Position numbers and translations under genes: made by a program. From Moellerella wisconsensis ATCC 35017 (GTDB lineage: Bacteria > Pseudomonadota > Gammaproteobacteria > Enterobacterales > Enterobacteriaceae), in assembly GCF_001294465.1 (NCBI RefSeq), contig NZ_LGAA01000015.1, forward strand, positions 1 to 37,639: 37,639 nucleotides of DNA. The letters run 5' to 3'. Below, piece by piece: positions 27,721 to 36,158 of this stretch; the first letter of the stretch is position 1; each line of letters starts with the position of its first letter. The notes below the pieces were generated by a model, which saw only the letters and a list, made by a program, of their open reading frames with translations, was not told the DNA's origin and searched no databases.

Positions 27721-29003
27721 TAATGTGGATAATCGTTATTAAAAATATTCGTGTAGGAAGGGCAAATGGAACTGTTCTGTACAACAAAATTAGAACACAT
27801 TTCTGAAGGAGTTTTCGTGCTCCACAGGCGACAAATAATTATTTGCCGTGTGTAATCGCGTTAAATTGTAATAATGAAGATAATCTAGTACGTCTTGTCT
27901 CATCTCCTTGCGATTTGCATGAGCGCTTTTAAATAACCAATCATGCTTTAAACTTCCAAAAAATCGTTCAACTACCGCATTATCCCAGCAAGCCCCTATA
28001 TCACCTTGGCTTGAGCGCATATCATAACTTTTCAGTAACGCTTTATATTGCCCACTCGTATATTGGCTTCCTCGGTCACTGTGAAACACACAACCCTTTG
28101 AGGGCAAACGTAAGTTATACGCCATCATTAACGCTTTGCTTATCAAGGCCGTATCAATTTTCGATGACATGAGCCAACCCACAATACGCCGAGAATATAA
28201 ATCCATCACGATAGCCAGATATAGCCAACCTTCCGGCGTTTTTAAATAGGTAATATCGCCTGCCCAGATTTCATTGACCGCAACCGGATTAAAATTTTGA
28301 TTCAATAAATTATCGGCAGTCACAATCGCTTTGCCTTTCGGCGAGACTCGATGCCGTTTTCTTTGCTTAACCACTAACCCTAATTGTTTCATCAACTTTC
28401 GAGTTCGATAATTACTAATGCTATAACCTTCTTTTCATAATTGGGCCGCTAACATGCGGTAACCTAAGCTTTCTCGACTTTCTCTGAAGATGTCTCTGGC
28501 TTTTCGTTGAAGTTCAATTAGGCACTTATCTACCGGTTTAACAGGGCGTTTTAGCCAAGCGTAAAACGTTGAACGGCTGAGTTTCATCACTCGGCATAAA
28601 TGCTTAATGGGATATTGTGTTTTATGTTCTTGAACAAACCAACACCTTATAGCAGTTCCCTCGCAAAGAAGGCACTCGTCTTTTTTAGGATTTCTTTCTC
28701 CATTTTTAATTGTTTAACTTCTTTGCGTAGAGCAAGTAGTTCCTGTCGTTCAAGGGGGGTTAATGCATTGGGTTTATTTTCAGCATCATGACGCTTTCGC
28801 CAAGCATAGAGAAGTTTGGTTGTTATTCCGAGAGCATTCGCTGCTTGTGGAACCGTATACCTTGTTCGAGTATTAAATTAATCGCTTCTTTCTTAAAGCT
28901 TTCAGTATATTGCTTCGGTGATTTTCGTTTCATATCGACATCTTATTTTAAAGGTGAATAAATTCCCTTATCAAAGTGTCCACATTTATTTAAGCACAAC
29001 ACC
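27712..29003 (-). mobile_element. IS3-family (IS150-like) insertion sequence, inactivated
   Basis: About 1.3 kb. The right end has the outward sequence GTTGTGCTTAAATAAATGTGGACA (29002 leftwards, written here in minus sense). A similar but degenerate TAATGTGGATAA near 27720 marks the left end. It carries the orfA/orfB pair on the minus strand, both mutated. A second copy of the right end lies alone at 30440-30473. Confidence 0.65.
27790..28933 (-). pseudogene. IS3 transposase orfA/orfB with frameshift and nonsense mutation
   Basis: orfA starts at 28933 (MKRKSPKQYTESFKKEAINL) and would end at 28647. One base is missing near 28855-28860, shifting the frame between LEQG and YTVPQAANALG. orfB has an in-frame TGA at 28437-28435 (AAQL-stop-KEGYSISNY) where other family members have an amino acid. 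Downstream of it the catalytic DDE core is intact: GDITYLKT (D), HSDRGSQYTS (D), NAVVERFFGSLKHDW (E). Two independent lesions indicate a dead element. Programmed frameshifting joins orfA to orfB in this family, but it would not rescue either lesion. Confidence 0.85.
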
Positions 29004-29142
29004 CCCGAGTGTGGCAGCTGGATAGACAGCAGGTGAGAAATATTGCTCCAGAACAGCATTTTCTTATCAGTAGAGCTCAGCATAAAGGTTGTGTTACCCG
29101 GCGTATGATTTGGCGCTTCAACGATGCGGGCAAGGCTCGAAA
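29004..29142 (-). pseudogene. Fragment of an MBL-fold metallohydrolase
   Basis: On the minus strand an open stretch reads ARIVEAPNHTPGNTTFMLSS, then KKMLFWSNISHLLSIQLPHS, the H-x-PG-x-T and following strands of metallo-beta-lactamase-fold hydrolases. The upstream part of the gene is gone (a stop and unrelated bases come within 20 codons) and the downstream part is cut by the IS3 end at 29003. Such hydrolase genes often lie divergent to a LysR gene, as the next gene is here. Confidence 0.6.
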
Positions 29143-29272
29143 GTTATACCCGGTGAAACAATTCGGTTAGAAAAGGATATTTTCCATCAGGAAGGAATGT
29201 TATAAAGAAAATCATACCGAGCTGGGGCAAGTTTTCCCCTGTGAAACAAATAATGGGTGAGGCAAAGAACAG

Positions 29273-30181
29273 ATGCAGCTGAATATGCTGGAAGCAATGG
29301 AGATTTACGTAAACGTGGTAGAGCAAGGTAGCTTTACCCGCGCGGCAGAGGCGCTTGAGCTGCACCGTCCGGCTGTCACCCGCGCCGTTCAGAATCTCGA
29401 GCAGGATCTGGGTGTTAAGCTCCTACATCGCACCACACGACAGGTGAGTATGACGGATGAAGGGGAGGAGTTTTATCAGCGCTGCCTGTCGCTTTTGAGC
29501 GAACTGGACGATATCCGTCGCTCTTTTTCAAGAACACAACCGCCGAAAGGACGCCTGCGCCTTGATGTCCCCATTACACTGGCTCGGGCTGTAATCATCC
29601 CGGCCCTTGGCGATTTTCAGAACCGTTACCCTGATATCGAGATTATTCTTGGTACATCCGATCGCAAGATTGACATAATTGCCGAGCGCGTGGACTGCGT
29701 CATTCGCCTTGGTGATCTTGATGACTCCAGTTTTGTTGCAAGGCGTCTGGGTACTGCAGGAATGGTGACCTGTGCAGCCCCGTCCTATCTGGAAAGGTAT
29801 GGTACTCCACACACTATCGATGAATTGATGAAATCCCACCGTGCTGTGAATTTTTTCAGTAACCAAAGTCTTCAATTTATGGAGTGGAAGTTCACCGTTG
29901 ATGGCAATATCACCGTAATAAAAATGCCATCTAGCATTCTGGTGGATAATTCAGAGGCGTTTCTTTCGTGTGGGCTTGCGGGACTTGGCGTTCTGCACGG
30001 GCTACGCCCATCTCTCGCCCCCTTTATTGCCAGTGGTGAGCTGACAGAAATCCTCACGGATTTCCCTCCACCGCCAAAATCTATCTCACTGCTTTATCCG
30101 GATCGCCGCTATCTGGCTCCTAAGGTTCGCGTATTCATCGACTGGCTATACGAAGTTTTTTGTCCGGATGCGCAGCTCTGA
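29273..30181 (+). CDS. LysR-family transcriptional regulator
   Basis: 302 residues: a winged helix-turn-helix (MEIYVNVVEQGSFTRAAEAL, RPAVTRAVQNLEQDLGVKLL) and a LysR substrate-binding domain (GRLRLDVPITLARAVIIPAL, DIIAERVDCVIRLGDLDDSS), subgroup like DmlR/PtxR. GAGG lies 11 bases before ATG 29273; a second ATG at 29285 is possible. It is GC-richer than the core. Its divergent neighbour, the MBL-fold hydrolase, is destroyed, so the regulator is probably an orphan. It is enclosed by IS3 end sequences at 29003 and 30440. Confidence 0.9.
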   Translation: MQLNMLEAMEIYVNVVEQGSFTRAAEALELHRPAVTRAVQNLEQDLGVKLLHRTTRQVSMTDEGEEFYQRCLSLLSELDDIRRSFSRTQPPKGRLRLDVPITLARAVIIPALGDFQNRYPDIEIILGTSDRKIDIIAERVDCVIRLGDLDDSSFVARRLGTAGMVTCAAPSYLERYGTPHTIDELMKSHRAVNFFSNQSLQFMEWKFTVDGNITVIKMPSSILVDNSEAFLSCGLAGLGVLHGLRPSLAPFIASGELTEILTDFPPPPKSISLLYPDRRYLAPKVRVFIDWLYEVFCPDAQL

Positions 30182-30989
30182 CGAGTCCGTTTTTCCGTAA
30201 TAAACCTCGCTGTGAAATTTTCCTGCTTTGACATACCTGATTGAAAGATGGCGGACAGGAACAAAGTACTGTCCCTCTCCCCCATTCCCGCTTTTAAAGA
30301 CATCTCAGGTTAAGGTACTCGCTTTACGTCCTGGCTACCAGGAGAAGTAAAGTTGTGCCGACGTCCCCCTCATTGTTACTGTTTATGAAACTGTGAAGTA
30401 AAGAAAGGGCCGTTTATCCCTATCCCCCCGGTTGTGCTATATCAAAGTATCCACTTTTATTAAAGCACAACACTACCTACCTTTTTGAATATCAAAATAA
30501 ATGAGTACTTGTTAACGGCGTGATTGGATATGAACATTTTCATTCCATAATCAGGCAGTTCACCGACGGGGTAATCGCTGAAATGCAACCGGAGGTATCA
30601 ACAAATAGCATTCGGCAATTAATTAACCTGCGTCCGTTAATTTCTCCGATTGAAATTAAAGAAGTATTTTCTCGGCGGTTAAAATGTTGATACAACCCTT
30701 AGTGGATTCAGACGAGATTTTCATAAGAGAGGTTTATCACGGATGGTTTATCTAAAAGCATAAATAAACCGCGCGTGCCCCTGTCTTTTCATTATGTTAC
30801 TCGTGTAGACAATGCGCGAGACTATTAAAGATCTCATAATTATTACAAAATCAATAATTCTGTTTTAATAATCAGGATATTTTCCGTAACAATAATAAGG
30901 TTTAAGATCTTCTCCAGCTTAAATTAAATATCACAGCCGCCTGAATAGGCATAGGCTGCTCAAACAACTTATGTGGAGGAGATCTCGCC
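30182..30989. other. Mosaic stretch between LysR and the nitronate monooxygenase-like gene
   Basis: About 800 bases. It contains the solo IS3 end (30431-30473) and, at 30520-30690, a 56-codon GTG-started plus-strand frame (IGYEHFHSIIRQFTDGVIAE, then SPIEIKEVFSRRLKC) that I do not recognise and that looks like the tail of a larger lost gene. The last 200 bases before 30990 are AT-rich and hold the promoter of the next gene. Confidence 0.4.
30431..30473. repeat. Solo IS3-end remnant
   Basis: ATCAAAGTATCCACTTTTAT followed by TAAAGCACAACAC repeats, in the same orientation, the right end of the IS3 element at 28974-29003 with a few differences. It is preceded by GTTGTGC, so the 41-bp piece has 7-bp inverted ends GTTGTGC / GCACAAC. 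Confidence 0.6.
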
Positions 30990-31970
30990 ATGGAAAACAA
31001 CCGTATCTGCCAAATCCTGGGTATCGAAAAGCCCGTTATTCAGGGACCATTATCTTGGCTTACCGATGCGCGACTGGTTGCAGCAGTGAGTAATGCTGGC
31101 GGGCTAGGCGTACTCGGTCCAAATGCGGGCTTAACGGTGGAAACCGCCGTTTCGACACCGGAAGAAACTGCCGAAAAGATGCGTGAAGAAATCCGTAAAA
31201 CCAAACGGCTGACGGAAAAACCATTCGGGGTAAACCTTATCCCGACCCCTGAAAACGATATCTGGACGCCACCTATTCTTCAGGTAATCAAGGAAGAGGG
31301 CGTCAGGGCGGTGGTTTATACCGGTTACGGCGAAGGTGCCATCATTCCGAGTCTCTTTAACGAATTAAAAGAGGCGGGAATTGTAATCATCTACCGCGAT
31401 ATCAACCCGACGCCTGAAAACACCCGACTCGCGGAAGAAGCTGGCACAGATATTATTGTTGCAACCGGTTTTGATGAAGGTGGCACATTGCCTGCTACCG
31501 CGCTGGGAACCTTTTCGATTGTGCCGTTGATTGTTGATTCCGTAAAGAACATTCCTGTAATGGCCGCAGGCGGTATTACCGACAACCGTACTGCCCGTGC
31601 AGCCCGAGCATTGGGTGCCGAGGGCGTATTTGCCGGATCGGTATTTATTAGCACAGAAGAAAGCCGCGTACCGCAGTTGGTAAAAGATAAAATCATTAAT
31701 GCCAACGGCCTAGATTTACTGCTTTTCCGCACCCTGCCTGATTACTATCGCTCACTTCCCGGCAAGCTAGTTGAAAAGCTCGTGTCTATGGATAAAGCTG
31801 GTGCAAGCAATGAAGATCTGGGGCAGGCGATGGGCGGTTTACGTGGCTTGCGTATCGGCATGCTGGAAGGCAATACAGATGAAGGCTACATAGCGCTGGG
31901 CACGGGCATCGGAACTATTCGCAGCATCAAGAGCGTCACTGAGGTCGTGAACGAACTGGCCACTGGCTAA
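30990..31970 (+). CDS. Nitronate monooxygenase / NAD(P)H-dependent flavin oxidoreductase family protein
   Basis: 326 residues, TIM-barrel FMN protein. PVIQGPLSWLTDARLVAAVS and NAGGLGVLG at the N-terminus, the His-lacking middle DIIVATGFDEGGTLPATALG and the phosphate-binding PVMAAGGITDNRTARAARAL and GAEGVFAGSVFI are typical of the 2-nitropropane dioxygenase-like family, which includes FabK-type reductases. In class I nitronate monooxygenases a His follows GxxxGGH; here the position reads GFDEGGTLP, so classical nitronate oxidation is doubtful and the substrate remains open. GGAGGAGA lies just before the ATG. It is GC-richer than the core, and likely acquired. Confidence 0.85.
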   Translation: MENNRICQILGIEKPVIQGPLSWLTDARLVAAVSNAGGLGVLGPNAGLTVETAVSTPEETAEKMREEIRKTKRLTEKPFGVNLIPTPENDIWTPPILQVIKEEGVRAVVYTGYGEGAIIPSLFNELKEAGIVIIYRDINPTPENTRLAEEAGTDIIVATGFDEGGTLPATALGTFSIVPLIVDSVKNIPVMAAGGITDNRTARAARALGAEGVFAGSVFISTEESRVPQLVKDKIINANGLDLLLFRTLPDYYRSLPGKLVEKLVSMDKAGASNEDLGQAMGGLRGLRIGMLEGNTDEGYIALGTGIGTIRSIKSVTEVVNELATG

Positions 31971-31997
31971 GAACAGTACTGATCGAAATAATCGAAC

Positions 31998-32030
31998 CAG
32001 GCAATACGCCTTTACTTACGGGTTTGCCTG
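31998..32030 (+). terminator. Possible terminator after the flavin oxidoreductase gene
   Basis: CAGGCAA / TTGCCTG arms (31998-32004, 32024-32030), followed by CGTTTGATT, so only a weak T-tract. A second dyad, TATAACT / AGTTATA, lies at 32162-32181, before the integrase stop. Confidence 0.45.
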
Positions 32031-32212
32031 CGTTTGATTAGCTAGTTAAGTGGATACTTGTTTCCGATTCTGCGGACTGCCGCTTTTTCTGTCCTGATTG
32101 CCAAGTATAGACGACAGTTACCAATGTCTGCATTTGGCACAGAGCCGACATCTTGATGACGTATAACTATATACAGTTATAGTACTAATTCAAATTAGAG
32201 CTGGTACACATG

Positions 32213-33454
32213 TTACCCAACTAGCGATATCCCTCTTATCCCGCCTTCAATAATACTCCCCCTATCTGCTTCCTCAATAAATTCAGCCCACCATTGCATC
32301 ATAGGGCGTCTTTGCTCTAGGTAGTCACTACGATTATAGGCGCGTCTAACTTCATTTTTATCAACGTGGGCGAGGGCGGCTTCGATAACGTCAGGTGGAA
32401 AACCTTGCTCATTTAGGGCGGTGCTGGTAATTGAGCGTAGACCATGGGAAACCAGTACACCACCGAATCCGGCACGTTTTAATGCAGCATTGACGGTTTG
32501 GCTATTCATAGGCTGAGTTAGCTTAATATGGCTAGAAAAGATAAACTCACGATGACCACTGAGTGGTTTCATTAGTTCTAAGATAGCTAAAGCAGCGTTA
32601 GATAACGGAACCGTGTGCTCACGGTTCATCTTCATTCTAGCAGCGGGTATCTTCCATTCCTTGGTTTCAAAGTTGATTTCGTCCCAACGGGCCTCAGCGG
32701 CTTCGGCAGGGCGGGATATGGTAAGTAGCTGCCACATAAACAAACATCTGGTAGGCAAGATGATATTAGCTGTACGCATTGTTTGCATGAGTTGTGGTAA
32801 TTGCTCAGGGCGAATACTTGGCATATTTTTTTTCTTTGGTTTTTCAAAAGCTTTACCAATGTTGATACTTGGAACGGCATCAATTAAGCCAGTATTTTGA
32901 GCATAGATCATGACTTCGTTAATACGCTGACAAAGACGACGAACAGTTTCTAATGCACCTCTAGCTTGAACGGGCTGTATTGCTTGAACCAATATATGAG
33001 CTTTGATATCTGTAACACTAATATCGCCTATGGCGGGGAAAACATCTCGTTCAAGTGAGCGCCAAATATCGTTACCGTAGTCTTCTGTTACCGTGGACTT
33101 CTTCACTTCCCACCAACGTTCAGCGACAAGTTGAAAGGTATTGGTTTTAGCCTCTTGAGAGTTTCTTATTTGATCTTTTTGATATTCTTGAGGGTCAATA
33201 TCTTTCGCCAGTAATGAGCGAGATTCTGCTCTAAGTTTTCTAGCATCTGAAAGTGTGACAGCAGGGTAGGCCCCAAAACTTTGTTTGGTCCTTTGTTTTG
33301 TATACGGGCGGTAGTAACGGAATTGCCATAACTTGCTTCCGCTAGATTTGATTAACAGTGTGAGTCCATCACCGTCATACAGCTGATAGTCCTTATCTTG
33401 TGGTTTAGCTGCTTTGATTTCGGTATCGGTTAATGGCTTAGTTTTTCTTGCCAT
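32213..33454 (-). CDS. P4-type tyrosine integrase
   Basis: 413 residues from ATG 33454 (GGAG 7 bases upstream; the frame's extension to 33484 lies inside a hairpin). The N-terminal arm-binding DUF4102 domain includes PLTDTEIKAAKPQDKDYQLY and DGDGLTLLIKSSGSKLWQFR. The core-binding domain spans ~105-200. In the catalytic domain R248 (TISRPAEAAEARW), H337-x2-R340 (SHGLRSI), H363 and the nucleophile Y373 (RRAYNRSDY) are all present, so it looks active. It lies downstream of the ssrA 3' end, the standard target of this integrase group. The matching second attachment site was not found in the window. Confidence 0.93.
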   Translation of the reverse strand: MARKTKPLTDTEIKAAKPQDKDYQLYDGDGLTLLIKSSGSKLWQFRYYRPYTKQRTKQSFGAYPAVTLSDARKLRAESRSLLAKDIDPQEYQKDQIRNSQEAKTNTFQLVAERWWEVKKSTVTEDYGNDIWRSLERDVFPAIGDISVTDIKAHILVQAIQPVQARGALETVRRLCQRINEVMIYAQNTGLIDAVPSINIGKAFEKPKKKNMPSIRPEQLPQLMQTMRTANIILPTRCLFMWQLLTISRPAEAAEARWDEINFETKEWKIPAARMKMNREHTVPLSNAALAILELMKPLSGHREFIFSSHIKLTQPMNSQTVNAALKRAGFGGVLVSHGLRSITSTALNEQGFPPDVIEAALAHVDKNEVRRAYNRSDYLEQRRPMMQWWAEFIEEADRGSIIEGGIRGISLVG

Positions 33455-33463
33455 GAAAAATCT

Positions 33464-33520
33464 CCATACGATTAGGCCCAACAAAGATGTTAGTTCTTTT
33501 CGTTGGGCCTAATCGTATGG
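33464..33520 (-). promoter_or_regulatory. Hairpin over the integrase ribosome binding site
   Basis: Perfect 19-bp arms CCATACGATTAGGCCCAAC (33464-33482) and GTTGGGCCTAATCGTATGG (33502-33520) with a 19-nt loop. Read on the minus strand, the second arm ends in the GG of the GGAG that precedes ATG 33454, so folding would hide part of the ribosome binding site. It would also block read-through from ssrA. Confidence 0.7.
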
Positions 33521-33569
33521 GCCTAAAGGAATTAGCTTGGGTGGGATAAAATAGGACAGCGCAGGACAT

Positions 33570-33605
33570 AAAAAAGCCCGCAACTCATTGAGTTAGCGGG
33601 CTTTT
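33570..33605 (-). terminator. Terminator of ssrA
   Basis: GCCCGC-AACT / AGTT-A-GCGGGC stem flanked by AAAAA and TTTT, 33 bases past the tmRNA 3' end. It is effective on the minus strand. Confidence 0.85.
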
Positions 33606-33637
33606 CAGTCTTCTTTGGACGTCCTTAGAAGATAATT

Positions 33638-34001
33638 TGGTGGAGCTGGGGGGATTTGAACCCCCGTCCGAAATTACTACATCCTTGGCACTACATGCTT
33701 AGTCAAATCTTTACATTCGCCTGCCAGCTGCGGATTGACACGCCACTAACAAACTAGTCTGATTAGTTTTAACGCTTCAACCCCAGACAAGGTATTCACG
33801 CGATCTCTTTTGGGTTTGACCTCTCTTGATCCCCGTCCTAAGAGCGGAGGCTAGGGAGAGAGGGCTCTATGCAGGTTATTAAGCTGCTAGTGCGTAGTTT
33901 TCGTCGTTTGCGACTATTTTTTTGCGGCTTTTAACGAGGCCAACCGCCCCTCGGCATGCACCTTGGGTTTCGCAAATCCCGTCGAATCCAGAATCAGCCC
34001 C
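33638..34001 (-). ncRNA. ssrA: Transfer-messenger RNA
   Basis: 364 nt, one longer than in E. coli. The 5' end reads GGGGCTGATTCTGGATTCGA on the minus strand. The 3' end carries the T-arm GGGGGTTCAAATCCCCCC and the acceptor ...AGCTCCACCA, pairing with the 5' GGGGCTG. The tag frame at 33911-33882 encodes ANDENYALAA followed by TAA TAA, the standard enterobacterial degradation tag. It rescues ribosomes stalled on broken mRNA together with SmpB, whose gene lies upstream on the same strand. Confidence 0.98.
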
Positions 34002-34050
34002 AAGTACTATTTTGCAAGTATAACAGAAAATTCATCTAAAAAGCTAGGGC

Positions 34051-34533
34051 TTAGCGTCCAGAATGTTTCATTATACGTGCTTTATCTAATTGCCACTCAC
34101 GTTCTTTGATATCAGAGCGCTTATCGTGGTCTTTTTTACCTTTAGCAACGCCTATTTTAACTTTGCTCCAGGCATTTTTCCAATACATTGAAAGTGCGAC
34201 AACAGTATATCCTTCGCGATTGACTCGCCCGTAAAGCGAATCTAACTCTCGTTGGTTAAGTAATAATTTTCTCGTGCGTGTTGGATCGCAAACAACGTGA
34301 GAAGAAGCAACATGCATTGGTGTGATTGTTGCACCAAATAAAAAGGCTTCACCATCTCTTAGCAAAACATAGCTTTCACTAATATTGGCTTTACCTGCAC
34401 GTAGCGATTTTACTTCCCAGCCTTGCAGCACTAATCCCGCCTCAAATTCCTCCTCAATAGAGTATTCATGGCGCGCACGTTTATTCATGGCTATAGTAGC
34501 CGAACCGGGTTTATGGGCTTTTTTCTTTGTCAT
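34051..34533 (-). CDS. smpB: SsrA-binding protein SmpB
   Basis: 160 residues from [20 protein letters not shown], the exact E. coli length. The frame continues to 34554, but GGCGGA before ATG 34533 fixes the start. SmpB is an OB-fold protein that brings tmRNA to stalled ribosomes. Conserved parts are [42 protein letters not shown] and the C-terminal tail [20 protein letters not shown], which enters the mRNA channel. It is immediately upstream of ssrA, as in other enterobacteria. Confidence 0.97.
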   Translation of the reverse strand: MTKKKAHKPGSATIAMNKRARHEYSIEEEFEAGLVLQGWEVKSLRAGKANISESYVLLRDGEAFLFGATITPMHVASSHVVCDPTRTRKLLLNQRELDSLYGRVNREGYTVVALSMYWKNAWSKVKIGVAKGKKDHDKRSDIKEREWQLDKARIMKHSGR

Positions 34534-34596
34534 AATTCCGCCATTATACTGCAACTTGTGCTTAAAGAAATCTCTGTGTAAGGATATTTTTCCAAT

Positions 34597-34613
34597 TGTG
34601 TAATTATTACACA
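34597..34613. promoter_or_regulatory. Perfect palindrome between smpB and ratA
   Basis: TGTGTAAT-T-ATTACACA, a perfect 17-bp dyad in the divergent promoter region of smpB and ratA. No regulator was assigned. Confidence 0.45.
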
Positions 34614-34686
34614 GTCTAGGTTTTGCTTTTTGTTTCGCTAATTAACAATGATATAATAAAATTAATTTCTGGTGATAGGAACAAAT

Positions 34687-35121
34687 ATGCCACAGATCAG
34701 CCGCTCTGCGTTAGTGCCTTATAGCGCGGAACAAATGTATCAATTAGTAAATGATGTTGTCTCATATCCGGAATTTTTACCGGGCTGTATTGGAAGCCGA
34801 GTGATTAGTCAATCGGCTGAAGAAATGACGGCAGCGGTTGAAGTCTCTAAAGCGGGGATCAGCAAAACATTCGTTACTCGCAATTTATTGGAAGATAGTC
34901 AACGTATTCGGATGCAATTAGTTGAGGGGCCTTTTAAGAAATTAACGGGCGGATGGATTTTTACCCCATTAAGCTCAGAGGCTTGTAAAATTGAATTTAG
35001 TTTAGATTTTGAATTTACTAATAAACTGATTGAATTAGCTTTTGGCAAAATCTTCAAAGACTTAGCTGGAAATATGGTGCAAGCATTTACTCAACGAGCA
35101 AGAGAAGTTTATCGTGTCTAA
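34687..35121 (+). CDS. ratA: RatA, START-like toxin / ubiquinone-binding family protein
   Basis: 144 residues from [20 protein letters not shown] (AGGA 7 bases upstream; the GTG at 34672 lacks a site). SRPBCC/START fold: [39 protein letters not shown] and [20 protein letters not shown] are typical. E. coli RatA was described as inhibiting 70S ribosome association, while homologues (Coq10-like) carry ubiquinone; its main job is unsettled. Its stop overlaps the start of rnfH by 8 bases, so the two are translationally coupled. Confidence 0.93.
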   Translation: MPQISRSALVPYSAEQMYQLVNDVVSYPEFLPGCIGSRVISQSAEEMTAAVEVSKAGISKTFVTRNLLEDSQRIRMQLVEGPFKKLTGGWIFTPLSSEACKIEFSLDFEFTNKLIELAFGKIFKDLAGNMVQAFTQRAREVYRV

Positions 35122-35413
35122 GTTAAATATTGAAGTCGCTTACGCATTACCGGATAAGCAATTTTTATTGCATGTAACAGTAGCTGAAGGTGCTACTGTT
35201 GAACAAGCAATTATTGCTTCAGGTATTTTATCTTTACGTGATGATATTGATCTTAAAAAGAATAAAGTGGGCATATATAGTCGAGCTGTCAAGCTGACAG
35301 ATACAGTTAAAGAAGGTGATCGGATAGAGATTTATCGACCACTGATTGCTGATCCCAAAGAATTACGTCGTCAGCGAGCAGAGAGATCAAAAGAAGAGAA
35401 AAAACATTCGTAA
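35114..35413 (+). CDS. rnfH: RnfH-family (RatB, UPF0125) protein
   Basis: 99 residues, ubiquitin-like beta-grasp fold. [41 protein letters not shown] and [20 protein letters not shown] are near-diagnostic of E. coli RnfH/YfjF. It starts with GTG overlapping the ratA end. The function is unclear. The Lys/Glu tail is unstructured. Confidence 0.95.
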   Translation: MSKLNIEVAYALPDKQFLLHVTVAEGATVEQAIIASGILSLRDDIDLKKNKVGIYSRAVKLTDTVKEGDRIEIYRPLIADPKELRRQRAERSKEEKKHS

Positions 35414-35510
35414 TCTTGGATTACTGTTTTAGTCTGGTCACAACTTAAGCTTATTTACAATGAAATTAATTGTACAATCTAGCTTATTGATAAATTTACT
35501 AGATAGATAA

Positions 35511-35552
35511 TTAAAACCAGACAGTATTAACTGTGTCTGGTTTTAATTTTTT
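35511..35552. terminator. Bidirectional terminator between rnfH and bamE
   Basis: TTAAAACCAGACA / TGTCTGGTTTTAA, 13-bp perfect arms with a 10-nt loop and T-runs on both sides. It serves the two convergent genes. Confidence 0.9.
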
Positions 35553-35658
35553 GTCATTAGTAACGTTACTAGCGAGAAAAAGTACTGCTACCGTACTGGA
35601 ATAGTTTCGAATCGTACATCTACAATCCAATTTCTACACTGATGACTAATACTTATCA

Positions 35659-36045
35659 CTATTCTTTATTTTGTGCTTGTTGAGCTAACTTATCTTCCAT
35701 CGCTTTTTGCGCAGCAAGATTTTTTTCATTTTTAATATCGGTTAAAACACCGCTATTATCAAAAGTTAGAGTCAATGTTTCTTGAGTTACAGGATCATGG
35801 CCTAACTCTTGGCGGAAAACGTAATACCACGTTTGTGTGCCGAATGGGTCTGTCAGCATTGGTGATCCTAACGTATAGGCAACCTGCTGTTGAGTCATCC
35901 CTTTCTTAATTTTCGCAACATCATTCGCAGTAAGATAATTTCCCTGATTAATATCAGGATGATAAACAAGACGTTCCATCATAGAACAACCTGTAGTCAT
36001 TAAAACGAGTGACATTGCAGCAGCAGTTAACAGTTTATAACGCAT
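35659..36045 (-). CDS. bamE: Outer membrane assembly lipoprotein BamE (SmpA)
   Basis: 128 residues. The lipoprotein signal peptide has lipobox LMTTGC, so C20 is lipidated. The mature part has [37 protein letters not shown] and [15 protein letters not shown], the classic BamE/SmpA fold. It is a subunit of the BAM complex at the periplasmic face of the outer membrane. The tail (about 105-128, Ala/Gln/Lys-rich) is longer than in E. coli. A dyad ATCAATG/CATTGAT lies at 36075-36096 in its promoter region. It follows recN on the same strand, as in E. coli. Confidence 0.96.
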   Translation of the reverse strand: MRYKLLTAAAMSLVLMTTGCSMMERLVYHPDINQGNYLTANDVAKIKKGMTQQQVAYTLGSPMLTDPFGTQTWYYVFRQELGHDPVTQETLTLTFDNSGVLTDIKNEKNLAAQKAMEDKLAQQAQNKE

Positions 36046-36158
36046 GGTTATCTCATTCCTTGTGGAGTCAGAACATCAATGATAATCGACATTGATTCAA
36101 TTGAAAACCTTTCCTCATTGTCTCTCTGACCACAAGGAGAAGAAAAGGTTGTCAAATA

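Noticed and set aside
29220-29240. GAGCTGGGG resembling the ssrA 3' end, as a possible second attachment site
   Set aside because: Only 9 bases match and the following bases differ; too short to call.
33641-33720. A tRNA gene on the minus strand
   Set aside because: The T-arm and CCA-end belong to tmRNA; there is no anticodon arm.
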